The notes under the pieces are model-generated. The model did no database searches, was not told where the DNA came from, and saw only the letters and a list, made by a program, of their open reading frames with translations. Position numbers and translations under genes: made by a program. Positions 43,391-54,039 of a stretch of DNA of 64,000 bases are shown here, one piece after another. The stretch comes from Fennellomyces sp. T-0311 (lineage: Eukaryota; Mucoromycota; Mucoromycetes; Mucorales; Lichtheimiaceae): assembly GCA_025266875.1 (NCBI GenBank), contig JALLLT010000044.1:62001-126000 (forward strand), written 5' to 3'. Positions within the stretch are counted from its first letter, which is position 1. Every line of letters starts with the position of its first letter.

Positions 43391-44561
43391 ATGGTTCAAC
43401 AACTCGCGCCTATTACGTCCACCATAACCCATGGTCCTGGTCTTCCAGCAGTTGAGTTTCGTCGTGAGTGTGTCGGTCGTACGTGTGTGACGGTTCCTGT
43501 TGCCAATATGGCTATAGAGGTCGAGGATGGCATCAATCGTCCTAGTAATGTGTGTCAACGCTGCTATTGCTTGGGTCGAGTTTGCTTTAATTTCAGCCCC
43601 CGGAATGACAATGGTGAGCCTTCGCATCCTTGTGATCAATGCCGTTTAAACAAGTCTCCTGGGTGCGCGACTTTGCGTTACCACGAAGCTATTCAGGGTG
43701 CAATTTCCAATGCCAACCGGGTTCGAGCGCAACGTGTCCTTGCTGGGGTAGCACCAATCCAGTATCCTCAGTGGTGTCTCGATTTGGTCCTTGAGTCGCG
43801 TGCCAGTGGCCTTCCTCCTGCTCAGGTCATTTCCATTGCTGAACTTCTAAATGGTATGACTATTGTTGTAGCGTAGTAAGAGTTCTGATATGCTGAATAC
43901 TTCAATAGATCAATCTGGACAGACTAATTTTGAAGTGGTTTCCATAGCAATGGATGAGGGCTTCCATTCTCAAGACGTCTCAGATGATCATATTTCTTCT
44001 GGTTCTCGCCCTGCTCCTGTAGCATCAAGACGTTCGGCTAGGCTCCTTTCTAGGGTACCCCAGGCTCCCTTAGTTGACCATGAGTCGGATGGTAAGGACG
44101 AGTTGGGTGGTTCTTCTGAATCGTCAGCGTCACGAGTATACTCATTGCACTCTTCTGATGATGCTGGGTCCATTGCCAGCAGGTATAGGCGTCCAAATCC
44201 TGCCCTTCATGCTCGTGAGCCAGAGATTCCTGCTCCATTGGTATCACCTCCACTTCGGCCTGTAGGTCAAGAATCCGTTTCATCCAGGTCATTACATAGC
44301 AATACTTCTGAGCCAGTCGGTGCACAGGGTCAAGGTCTTCCAAATGTAGCTTTTCAAGGTCATAGTCATTTGCCCAATTTCCATCATTTCTCCCCCCCTC
44401 GACAAACAAGGGAAAATGATCACAGTGAAGGCATGTTGCCTTCGTCAGGTGCACCTGTTGCACAGGTGAACTTCACCTTGGTTTTGCCAGGTCCACGAGA
44501 TAACGGATATCGTATGGTGCCAGATCGTGCAACTGGTGGTTTCTTCTTGTTGCCCATGTAA
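43391..44561 (+). CDS. Antisense spliced gene inside the chromovirus (Zn-cluster protein)
   Basis: Two exons on the strand opposite to gag-pol, 43391-43853 and 43909-44561. They are joined by a 55-nt intron (GTATGA...CAATAG) whose removal fuses two frames in phase, giving 371 residues. The N-terminal half has a paired cysteine cluster, CX2CX6C ('CQRCYCLGRVC') and CX2CX7C ('CDQCRLNKSPGC'), resembling a fungal Zn2Cys6 binuclear cluster. The C-terminal half is Ser/Pro-rich and probably disordered. The last 142 bp overlap the pol 3' end antisense. The frame is intact although pol is broken. It could be a captured host regulator or an element-encoded factor; no name is assigned. Confidence 0.72.
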
Positions 44562-47500
44562 CTTGCATCGTGTACTTGAGCTTGTTTTGAGCTTTGAGCA
44601 TGTGCTTGCTCATATTCATCAATAAACCTCATGCTGTTTATCATATTCTGCTTCTTTTCCCAGGTGGCTTCATGTACAGGGTAACCTTTCCATAGCACCA
44701 GATATTCGATGTGGCCATGATGTTTACGCTTGTCCAGAATTGTGGCGACCTCATATTCCTCTTGTTCATTGATGAGTACAGGTGGTGGTCGCTCTGGCCG
44801 ACGTCTATCCGTCGGTGCATGATATATCTTGAGGGTGCTAACATGGAAAACAGGGTGTGCTTTGATATTGTGCGGCAGATCGAGTTTGTAAGCAACAGGT
44901 CCAACTCGAGCAAGAATCTTGTAAGGTCCAGCAAATTTGGCAGCAAGTTTTTTCTTAGCTGTCTGAGGATAGTTCAGCGGGTTCAGGAATCTTTGATTGA
45001 CTAAGACTTCCTGTCCAACCTCAAACTCAACTTTGCGTTGCTTGTCATTTGCATATAGCTCTTGTCTTGATGCAGCAGCCTTGATATTCTCCAGTACCTT
45101 GACACCAATATCCTTGAGCCGTATAGCTAATTGGTCTGCAGCTTCATTACTTGAACTCTGGCTTTGGTAAGTTGGGGTCAAAACATGTCTACCAAGATCA
45201 CAGTAATATGGCGTCATCCGGATAGATGCTTGACGAGTATTATTGTATGTATACTCCACCACCGGTAGCCATAAGTCCCAATCACACTGATCAAAAGCAA
45301 CATAATGACGTAGCAAGTCCTCTAAGGTTCGATTTGTCCGCTCAGTCTGACCGTCAGTCTGAGGATGCATACTTGTAGACATTCATTGAGTGATTTGCAT
45401 ATGAGAACAGAGAGCCGTTCAAAATCTTGAAGTAAACTTGGGATCTCGATCAGAGACGATAGATTTGCACCAACCATGTTGACGAACGATGGCACGTAGA
45501 AACAGATGTGCAAATTCCTCAGCCGTGTCAGTTGTATGGCATGGTTCAAAGTGTGCTCGTTTGGAGAAGCGTTCACAAATACAGCGATAGCATCATACCC
45601 ATTACTTGACTCAGGTAACTGGGTAATGAAATCCATTGATATCGACTCCCAACGTTCTGAGCTGGTTCTAATGGCTGAATCAGGCCAGCTGGTCTCTTGT
45701 TTGTGCCCTTGTTTCTTGACAACTATCACAGGTTGTGATGTAATGACGCACAGACCTAGCAATGTTTGGCCAATAGAATTGCCGTTCAACCGCTCAATAG
45801 TGGCATTAATTCCTCTATGGCCAGCAGATGGGGCATCATGCAAATCATGCAATATGCTCAAGAGAATTGTTGGCATTCTAGGAATACACAACTGACGACG
45901 ATTCTCTCCATCTGCGTGACGGTACAATAGCTGATCTTCCATTGTAAAGTTTGGAACCTCGAGTCCTGTTCGGATCTTAGCAATGATATCTTTGGTAAAC
46001 TCGTCATTGTTATAATGTTCCTTGACTTGGTCCTCAATCTGAGATTGCTTGTGCAACAAGTACACTTCTTGAAGCTCTCTTTGAGTTTCTGGATTTGAGG
46101 GTTTTGATGGTGGACGCTTGCTCAAGGCATCTGCACCATTGTTCCTTCCCGGGGTATGTGGTGTATATCCCAAGAATATGTCATAAACAGTTCCAACCAG
46201 CGTGCTTGTCGTTTGTTCAGGTTGTATTGGTTCGGAGTGATGACAGAGCTCTGTTATCGTGAAGATAGTAAAGCGCTTGACGTCAAGGTGGTGTCTCCAT
46301 TTGTTTAAACAATGCTTGAGAGCGAGCATTTCTTGTTCGTATACCGTGAACTTTTCTTCTGCAGGTGTCAAAGTTCGTGATGTGTAGGCAATAGGATGAA
46401 GTTTCCCATCGTCTTGTTCTTGAGAGAGAATCCCCCCAATGGCAACTGTGGATGATGCGTCTGTGTGGACATAGAATTGCTTGTTTGGGTCAGGCAGTGC
46501 CAGCACTGGCGCTGATGATAAGCGTTTCTTAAGTTCGTCAAATGCATTTTGTTCCACTTGTGTCCACTTCCATGGAGTATCCTTGCGCAGCAGTCTGGTT
46601 AATGGGGCTACAATACCAGAGTATCCATTGATAAACCGATGATAATAGTTGGCTAGTCCCAAAAAACTCTGAATTTCCTTGGTGTTGCAGGGTGGTGGCC
46701 AATCCACAACTGCTTTCACCTTGCTGGGGTCCATATGTAAACCATGCTCGTCTACAAAATGTCCCAGAAACTCCAGACGCTTGACTCCAAATTCACACTT
46801 CTTGAGGTTCCCATAGAGCTTGTGCTTGCGTAAACGCTCGAGAACGGTGCGTAGATGGACTTGATGTGATGCTTCATCTTTGCTGTACACCAGAATATCA
46901 TCCAGGAAAATAATGCAACAGACATCCAAGAGGTCGAAAAAGTATGTTTGCATCATTCGCTGAAATGTAGCAGGTGCTGAAGTCATGCCAAATGGTAATA
47001 CGAGATATTCATAGTTGCCAAACCGAGTAGTGAAAGCACTCTTGTGTACGTCTTCTGGTGCAATCCGAATTTGCATGTAACCTGATCGAAGGTCGATTTT
47101 GGAAAACACCTTGGCTCCATGCAATTGCTCCATAAGTTCTTCTTGATTTGGCAGCATGTAATGGTCCTTGATTGTTACAGAATTTAGACTTCGGTAGTCT
47201 GTAACCATGCGTAGAGATCCATCCTTTTTAGCAACAAATAAAACTGGGGCTCCAAAGGGAGATTTGCTTGGTCTAATCCATCCTTTGGCCAGCATGTCTT
47301 GTATTTGCCGCTTGAGTTCCCCTAGCTCATAACTGGACAGTCTGTATAGTTTCTGTGCTGGGATTCGTGCATTTGGTTCAAGAGGAATTTGGTGGTCGAC
47401 ATGTCTTTTAGGTGGTAAGCCTGGTGGTAACTCCTCAGGAAACACATCTGCAAAGGAATCCACAAGCACGGCTAGAGCTTCAGAACCACTGTTCTCCTTA

Positions 47501-48254
47501 ACTTTCTTCCCTAATCTATAGGCGGTATCCTTGCTTGAGTTCGCAGACGTGGGCTACAACTCTTCATCTTCAATACTTCCAGATAGTACAATAGCATAGG
47601 CTTCAAACTCTTTTTGTCGAGCCATCTTGTTGAATTGCCTTCGTGAAATAAACTGTACTTCAGGTCGTATTTTGTTAGAGGGAATTTTCTGTGGTGGCCA
47701 GATCTCCTCCCCACCAACAACCACTCTATGGTACGCCAATCAATAAGTAGTGTTTCGTCATAGTGCCATGGTTTGCCCAAGATAAGGTCATGCTTGGAGC
47801 TTTGTATGCCAGTGTATGCTCGGATCACTGTGGTGTAGCTAATACCAAGTGAAATCTGGAGGTCTGCATAGTGGCTGGATGCTTCAGTGGATGCATTTCC
47901 AAAGGTAATAGAACCAGAGTCCGGCTTAAGCAGAGAATGTAGTCCATGCTTGTCAATGAAACCCATAGAAACAAAGTTGTGTGTGGCACCTGAGTCCAGC
48001 AAGAAACATGAGGGGTATTGCTCGCAATGTTCTGAAATTCTTATTGTTTGATGACGATTGCTACTATTCTGCTCGCTATTTGATCCTTGGGCTGAGTTAT
48101 CCTCAAGTCTTGCAGTCTCCATCTGGCTAGAGTCTTGATCCAGATTCTTGTCTGGGTCCTTACCAGGATTTATTGTGGATTGGTCAGCACGACCTGGTGA
48201 CGTGTTACGTGCTGACACATTCAGTTTTTTGCCTTTACTTGAAGGCGAGGACAC
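44420..48254 (-). pseudogene. Chromovirus Pol with C-terminal chromodomain, several frameshifts
   Basis: Order on the minus strand: protease 'LLDSGATHNFV' (48254-47511), RT from 'AQKLYRLSSYELGEL' with 'FSKIDLRSGYMQ' and 'FLDD', RNase H 'YVHTDASSTVAIGG', integrase zinc region near 'APSAGHRG', 'SMDFITQLPESSNG', 'HPQTDGQTERTNRTL', then a chromodomain ('YEVATILDKRKHHGHIEYLV' to 'WEKKQNM'). Frame changes occur near 47510 (before RT), twice inside RNase H near 46150-46250 (compensating), and in integrase near 45750 and 45370-45560. Chromodomains direct integration to marked chromatin. The enzyme is not functional as it stands. Confidence 0.9.
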
Positions 48255-49795
48255 TTCTTCTTGATGTGTCCCTTCTCGCCACAGGCGACACAGAGTCTGA
48301 ACTTCTTGGCCTCCTCCCAGGAGATCCTTCGTGGATTCTTCTCGGCCTGGTCAATGTCCATAGGGTCATCTCGATATTGACGCGAGTTGTTCTTGGAATG
48401 TCTTGTCTTATGCTTGAACGTGGAATGACGTGGTGCTTGACTACGATATGGCTGTCGACGATCATGACTTGAGCCAAAGCTGGTACAGTCAAAGTTTTCT
48501 GCAATCTTCATTGCATCACGCAAGGTCTTAGGCACCTCAAGTTCCACATAGCACTTGGTCTGGGCCTTCAGTCCAGATGTATAGCGACTTAAGGCTTCCG
48601 CTTCACTGACGTCATTGCACTCGACATAGGCAGCTTGGAATGTAGAATTGTACTTTGTGACACTTCCAACTTGCCTACACTCCTCAAGTCGAGCTCTGTT
48701 TGCACGATGAGCATTCAGAGGTAGAAATCGGTCACGAAGCATAGACTTGAACTTGGACCAATGGTGTGGGTGCTTGCCTGACTTGCGAAGCATACGCCAC
48801 CATAAGGTTGCATCATCTACCATTCGACTCGTTGCAATATCAATCCAAATGGACTTCTTGATGTGGGCCTTGTAAAAATATTCCTCAAGGTTGAAAAGCC
48901 AAGGTTCAACCTTACTCGAGTTGCCAGTAAATTTCTCATCAGGTACCTTGAACCGGTACTTCTTGTTAAGCTTAAGCTCATGTTCATCGCACATATGGGA
49001 GTGAGGTTCTTGCAAGCTGTCACCATCGCCGGCATCCTCCTCAGAGGGGTTTGCATCATGGTCCGATCCTGACTCATGGGAAGACTCATCTGATGAAGAT
49101 GACGAATCTCCTGAATCAGATGGATCACCATAACGACTTCCAAGTATAGACTGTGTACCTTGATTATGTGGCCTGTGCACCGAAGATGCTGGGGCCTTGT
49201 TTCTAGCCTTGTGCAACACTGGCTGTGGAACTTCATGTAATTGGACTTGCATACCCTGCAGATAACCAAGAATTTCTTGCATCGAAGTAGCTAGCTGATT
49301 GACTTGCTCCTGAGTCCTCTCATGAGCTGTTTGGACTGCAGTTTGGATGGCATCTGGTAACTTGGCATCAAGTTCGTGGCGAAGTCGTTGTACTTCCTCA
49401 AGGGCTAATACGCTTGTGCCACCCACATGAGTTTGTGGCAATAGGTCTTGGCCTGGGACTCCTGATGATACACCACCTTGTGTATGGGAAGATGGTACAT
49501 CCATATTAGAGATAACTTTGTGGAAACCTTGCAATATCTCCTGCTGGTCTGGAAAAGATTCCGGTTTACTCAATGATGATGACTGTACAGCGTCTTGATA
49601 AACTGTATGTTCTGATGATGAAGGGGTAGGTCTGGGTCGAGATAGATGGTCTGACCAATGTTGTACTCTGGGTCTTGTGGACTTGTCCAAAAGGTTGGCA
49701 ACAACGTCTGAGGTAGGGTCGACCAAAAACTTGGACCAGAAACGTTCTGACTGTTCCTTCCGTCGTTTGAACTCTTCTTTTTCTTCTTGACTCAA
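48221..49795 (-). CDS. Chromovirus Gag
   Basis: 524 codons from 49795 (a TTG), open further upstream to a stop inside the primer-binding site with no in-frame ATG. The true start may be lost or non-AUG. A charged N-terminus precedes a linker, an acidic Ser-rich stretch, the gag core ('FTGNSSKVEPWLFNLEEYF', 'WWRMLRKSGKHPHHW', 'YVECNDVSEAEALSRY') and a CCHC knuckle 'CVACGEKGHIKKKC' near the end. The stop TGA (48223-48221) directly follows a frameshift heptamer. Confidence 0.82.
   Translation of the reverse strand: MSQEEKEEFKRRKEQSERFWSKFLVDPTSDVVANLLDKSTRPRVQHWSDHLSRPRPTPSSSEHTVYQDAVQSSSLSKPESFPDQQEILQGFHKVISNMDVPSSHTQGGVSSGVPGQDLLPQTHVGGTSVLALEEVQRLRHELDAKLPDAIQTAVQTAHERTQEQVNQLATSMQEILGYLQGMQVQLHEVPQPVLHKARNKAPASSVHRPHNQGTQSILGSRYGDPSDSGDSSSSSDESSHESGSDHDANPSEEDAGDGDSLQEPHSHMCDEHELKLNKKYRFKVPDEKFTGNSSKVEPWLFNLEEYFYKAHIKKSIWIDIATSRMVDDATLWWRMLRKSGKHPHHWSKFKSMLRDRFLPLNAHRANRARLEECRQVGSVTKYNSTFQAAYVECNDVSEAEALSRYTSGLKAQTKCYVELEVPKTLRDAMKIAENFDCTSFGSSHDRRQPYRSQAPRHSTFKHKTRHSKNNSRQYRDDPMDIDQAEKNPRRISWEEAKKFRLCVACGEKGHIKKKCPRLQVKAKN
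48224..48230 (-). promoter_or_regulatory. Candidate -1 frameshift heptamer A AAA AAC
   Basis: On the minus strand the gag frame reads gcA AAA AAC TGA: a classical slippery heptamer ending right at the gag stop. A -1 slip gives 'GKKLNVSARN', the protease frame. The neighbouring Gypsy element 1 has an analogous site with a different heptamer. Confidence 0.85.
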
Positions 49796-49875
49796 CTTGC
49801 TGTCTGTCTTGCGATCGCCTTTGCTGTCGTTGAGTATGTCTTGGTATCGATGAAAGAACTGCTTTCGCTACCACG

Positions 49876-50048
49876 TGTTATAGACCCAGTCTATAAAGTG
49901 TCCACCTTTAGGTCAGGTCAATAAATGATACAGTAAAAGAAAGGTGTCTTTATTCTTTTGTACAACTCAGCCTTTTATACCCAGGCTGGGTTACACTAGC
50001 TTGAGCTAGAGCTAGTACTGTAATGGGCTTGAGCTTGAGTTCATTACA
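49876..50048 (-). repeat. 5' LTR of element 2
   Basis: 173 bp; it differs from the other LTR at about three positions (for example CAGTAAAAG versus CAGTGAAAG). GACCA follows at 50049-50053. Confidence 0.95.
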
Positions 50049-50062
50049 GACCACCTCAATAG

Positions 50063-50717
50063 AAAACATATTTTGCCTATCCTATTATCCGTTTTTATCT
50101 ACTTTACAAATATAAATACACTGCATTTCGATTTATATAAGAAAAATCATCTGTGTATTTACAGTCAAACCTTGGTTTGTGCAGCTTCCGTTTCATGCAA
50201 AACATCGCCATATACATCAACGTGTTTGGAATTCCCAAAGCAGTACAAAGCAGGTATGACTGCATGAACTATTTCCTAGTTGGTGCAAAACCTCACTGTA
50301 TGCAACAAAATGTTTGGATTTCCCTGCTCTGCATCGGCGAAAGTGACTTTCCTTAGCCAAGCTTATCTAGAGAAAGCAATAGTCTAGATAGTATTTCTTG
50401 GTTCTACACAGGCTAAATATTCTAGATAGGTCTAGATAGCCCTCGATGAAAAGACCAGGTGTCTCGGAAGAAGTTCACAGCCCGGCATAGCACTAATGCA
50501 AGCTGCGTAAGCATGCAGAGGTGTTGATAAGGCCTTCTGTGCATTTCCTTTCATGGCGCTTGAAATCAATTAAACAATTATTCAATGTCATTTATCTTGG
50601 CTTTTAATAGAAGAATATGTAGTAAGGCGGCTAAATTACTACTATTTACCAAATACAAATATCTTATGTCATTTTTATATACATTTGTTAATCATTTCCG
50701 AAATTCCTGCTATCCGA
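50063..50717. other. Stretch between MULE-1 stop and Plavaka 3' end
   Basis: No gene is supported. It must contain the MULE-1 right end and the Plavaka left end. Short CTAGATAG words recur at about 50364-50440, which may be terminal repeats of one of them; I could not pair them with the other ends. Confidence 0.4.
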
Positions 50718-50950
50718 TTACATTTGCACGTCGTCCCAGGTTGTCAGCTTCCCGGCGAATTTTGAGAGTCTACCCTTGTTTTCCGACCAGCTATACATAT
50801 CAATATTGTGATTTACCAAGTACTTTTCATAGTATCCATCATTGCCCTGCTTAGTTGAATGATCTGGAACGATGTGGACAGGACGCACGATATCATCGAT
50901 ACAAACCACTGACACGACGTGTGGTGGATTTGCCGGCCTCATCCACCGTC

Positions 50951-51709
50951 ACGTGAGCAGGGAAGGCAGGGTTGCTCATCGTTGGTGTAACCGCTCTTCC
51001 TCGCCTTGCCTTTTGTCACTCTGTTCCCACAGTCTCTTTTTCTTTTTGCCGTCCCTTTTATCCCTTTCCCGCGCTTTAACCTTATGTTATCATTTTCTTC
51101 TACGCACGTTCCCTCATTAATTATGCTGACCTTTCGATCCACGTACTGTCCTTTCCACGTTACTTCCTTTTTGGGTACTTCTTTATGCTTATGTCTTTGT
51201 TTCTCACGTATTCACGCTCCTCCGGTCATTCTTTTATCTTCCTTCATTATGTCATGATTCCTATATATGTACTTCTTGCCCTATGTCCTACTTAACTATA
51301 ACCTCTCAACCTCTCAACACTGTCCGTAATTCCTTCCCCGTCATTCTCTCACGTTCACTCTCGTTTGTCATTCAGTTAGCCATAGCGTAGATGGTTGTGT
51401 TGCCTATTTGAGAATAGGTATAAAAAGGCCAGTTGGCCAATAATAAATCAGGGTCGTTTTTCGTCTCTTACTCTGATTTTTTTTTGTGGAATACGGTCGT
51501 TTAGTGTGGATAGACTTTGGTGATAGTCTTACTAACTCGACGTATTATTTTTCTCATTAACTGTTGACACTGCATTCGACCTGTAACTTCTCGAACCCGT
51601 TATTGTCGATATTTGTTCGGTACTTACCAGTAACCTTACCTCTATCGTTCTTCTTCTACCCTCTTCTTTTTACCTATTTCTTATTTCGGGTTTTGTTCCC
51701 ATCCATTTT
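50951..51709. mobile_element. Unclassified 759-bp insertion flanked by CCGTC
   Basis: Flanked by CCGTC at 50946-50950 and 51710-51714. Deleting it with one CCGTC joins the Plavaka exon in frame ('LRDGR' to 'WMRPAN'). It starts ACGTGAGCAGG and ends CCATTTT, with no TIR and no TG...CA. Inside are pyrimidine-rich sequence, GTATAAAAAGG and AATAAATCAG (51417-51455), which look like a TATA box and a poly(A) signal about 25 bp apart, as in compact LTRs. It has no coding capacity. The type is not known. Confidence 0.65.
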
Positions 51710-54039
51710 CCGTCCATCTCTAAGCACCACACGTGACACCACTTTCGTCTTTTGAGCTGGATTGCCCTTCCATACTTCAAGAACTTCCATTCCTGTACGA
51801 TGACCTTGATTTGTGATAGGTATATACCGTTCAACTAAGCACAAATCATGCGACTTATTCTCGTATGTACCACGTACAAATAGCAGAAGACAGCCATAAT
51901 ACCCTCCTTTAAGTTCAACGTAATCGCGTCGGTCAGCATCACGGAAGTTCTTGTTTGCTCTTAATATTTCATTGTATGATTCGCCATCGTCATCAGATTT
52001 TTCATGGATGTCTAGGCGAGAATATGCCAAAACCTTGGAAATCATAAAATACAACAGTTAGGTAATATTTTCAAAATATTCACTTACAAGATTTGACGAA
52101 AGTTTTGGCATCAGAGCTAAAGCACACCTTTCCGGGTGACCCTCCACTTCGGTATGAAGATAGATTCTGATTAGCCTGGTCAGCAAGCCGTAAGCTGTAT
52201 CCTCATTTTGCAACTCGCGTAGAGATACTGGTTTTCCATCAAATAGGGCTGACGTAAGCTTATATGAGCGCGATTCTGGCGACACAGCATTTGAAATTGA
52301 ATTGACAAGTTGTGCTAGCTGCTGGATGTTCATCGTACAGTACATCACGGCGTGTTATGAAATTTCCCATCTATATACGTGTCTGTGAGATGAGTTGAGA
52401 AAATGAAATGGTTACATACTTGATTCGTAAATACACGATTAAAATTTGAACGTTTTGCTGGCTGCTTCGCATCATGCTTGTGTTGATTCTCCGATTGGCA
52501 TGTACTATATCCTGAGACAACCCCTCTTGAGCAGATATCATGAGCATACTTCCATAGAGCATGGTTTTTAGGAAAAGCCATATCTGACTATGTGATATAT
52601 GCATTCTTAGACTATGACAATCCAGAATTTATAAAGTCAATTAAAGAAGCCATACCTTTGAATGCAATGCGATCTCCGGGCTATAGGTGTTGTATAGCGT
52701 GAGGGAGTGCTCCATCATTTCAAGAGTCTTTTCGGAATGCTCCTTAGCGGTTGCCTGATGTACAAAGTCTATGAAATGCCTCATGCATAACAACGCTTGG
52801 GGGTGAATCTTGTCATAGGTATACGAAATGAATATCTGTGCCAATATGTAAATAAGCCTCTTCAATTTGTCTTCATAGCAATGCAGATGATTTAAATTTC
52901 ACTTACAGCCATATGATCTTTTAACTCGTCATAAGTTGGATTTGTAATAGATGAAAGGATAAATCCATTGCTGAAACGATGCTGGTTGTGATAATATGGA
53001 ATAGGCTTAGCTCTGAGTTTAACATTAGAGCCTCATGAAATACTCACTGTGTCTACGCCCAAATCATACCTTTCATTGATTTCTTTGATATCCCGAGGGG
53101 TCAGTGTATTCTCTATGCATTCAACCAGATAAACATAGGCCCCGCCAAGCTGGTGAAGCTCATCTACGAGAAGAGCACTGTAAGTATCGAAGTGTGGAAC
53201 CGTCCAGAACGCATTCTAAGTTAAATTTATTAGATCAGAGCATAGTACTTGTGCCATTAATGTGTTATTCTTTACCTTGACGATATGAAGCGAATAGTTT
53301 TTAGAAAACTCGTTTGCATCTTTCTTTTTTCCCTTCTGCACAATCTCCTGACCGGTTTTAACAATACCCTGCATGGTACGAGGTTTGCGTAACTTGGTAT
53401 CTTCAGTAACAGGTAAGTGGAATTTCTTCGTCGGTATCCAGCAACGCGGGCATCCATACAGAGTAGCACCACCTTTGACGGCACTAAGCAACCGTCTATA
53501 AATAATATATGAAAAATCAATATTAATGAATACTTTTGTTCATTGCCAGTTGAGATTCTTACTGCTCTGGTAGATCAGCAACATATGCTGCAAGCGCGGG
53601 AACACATTTGTACCATTTATCACCAGGACCTCGCATATCTGTCGGCCTATAATATTGAAAATAGTTATAGAGCGCGTTCAGATACAGAAGTGATTTTCAG
53701 AATCAATTTTCGCAAAATCACTTTTTTCTCCACAAATCGATTTTGTGAGAAAATAAATTTTGTACCCGAACACTCCCACGAATAATCAATTCTTAGCATT
53801 TTTGTCGTCAGTGCAACCTAACTACATAGTAAACATCATTCTACGTATAATAAAAGATAATGTTTATGCAACTCGATAAATGTATACATCTATACATTAT
53901 ATTTACTATGTCTGTCTACGATATCACCGTTCGGCTACGCGTTTCCAAATTTTCACGGATGAAGCCACCGTTAAGTTTCATTTTCCGACAGGTCAAATTA
54001 AGTTTTTTTGTTGTAAGCCACATATCTTCGCTCTTTACC

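Larger units (their letters stand above)
42967..50048 (-). mobile_element. Chromovirus-type Ty3/Gypsy element 2 with an antisense gene
   Basis: 7082 bp with 173-bp LTRs (42967-43139 and 49876-50048) differing at about three positions, flanked by GACCA (42962-42966 and 50049-50053). Gag and pol run on the minus strand. A primer-binding site TGGTAGCGAAAG follows the 5' LTR (right side). A spliced gene on the opposite strand occupies the space between the end of pol and the 3' LTR. It is inserted near the end of MULE-1. Frame breaks in pol make it inactive. Confidence 0.95.
36864..50062 (+). pseudogene. MULE-1 transposase, interrupted by three younger insertions
   Basis: Mutator-like transposase. 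Coding pieces are about 36864-37871, 38278-38892, 42532-42966 and 50054-50062. The DDE core shows D in 'CLDATHDITAY', D in 'ITIDCSHAEMNAI' and E in 'NNYVESWHGALK', with 'LCAWHV' between; a SWIM zinc finger follows ('ISCSCYYF...PCKH'). A 56-nt intron (38893-38911 plus 42495-42531) contains an ACTAAC branch site. Interruptions are a solo LTR at 37872, Harbinger-A2 inside the intron, and a chromovirus three codons before the stop (TAG 50060-50062). Removing each with one duplication restores the frame. An independent nonsense codon, TGA at 37785-37787, also breaks it. The start is unclear: the frame is open from 36864 with no convincing ATG, and the left TIR was not found. Confidence 0.88.

Noticed and set aside
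43890..44561. Second antisense frame in the chromovirus as an independent gene starting at ATG 43890
   Set aside because: A canonical 55-nt intron (43854-43908) joins it in phase to the upstream frame, so one gene is more likely.
51729..51735. CACGTGA, also at 50950-50956, as the duplication around the 759-bp insertion
   Set aside because: Joining there puts a stop into the Plavaka frame, while joining at CCGTC restores it.
53670..53775. A separate 106-bp MITE made by GAGCGCGTTC and GTACCCGAACACTC
   Set aside because: Its flanks do not match each other (ATA and CCA), while the left flank matches the far right flank at 61434, so the outer pairing is preferred.
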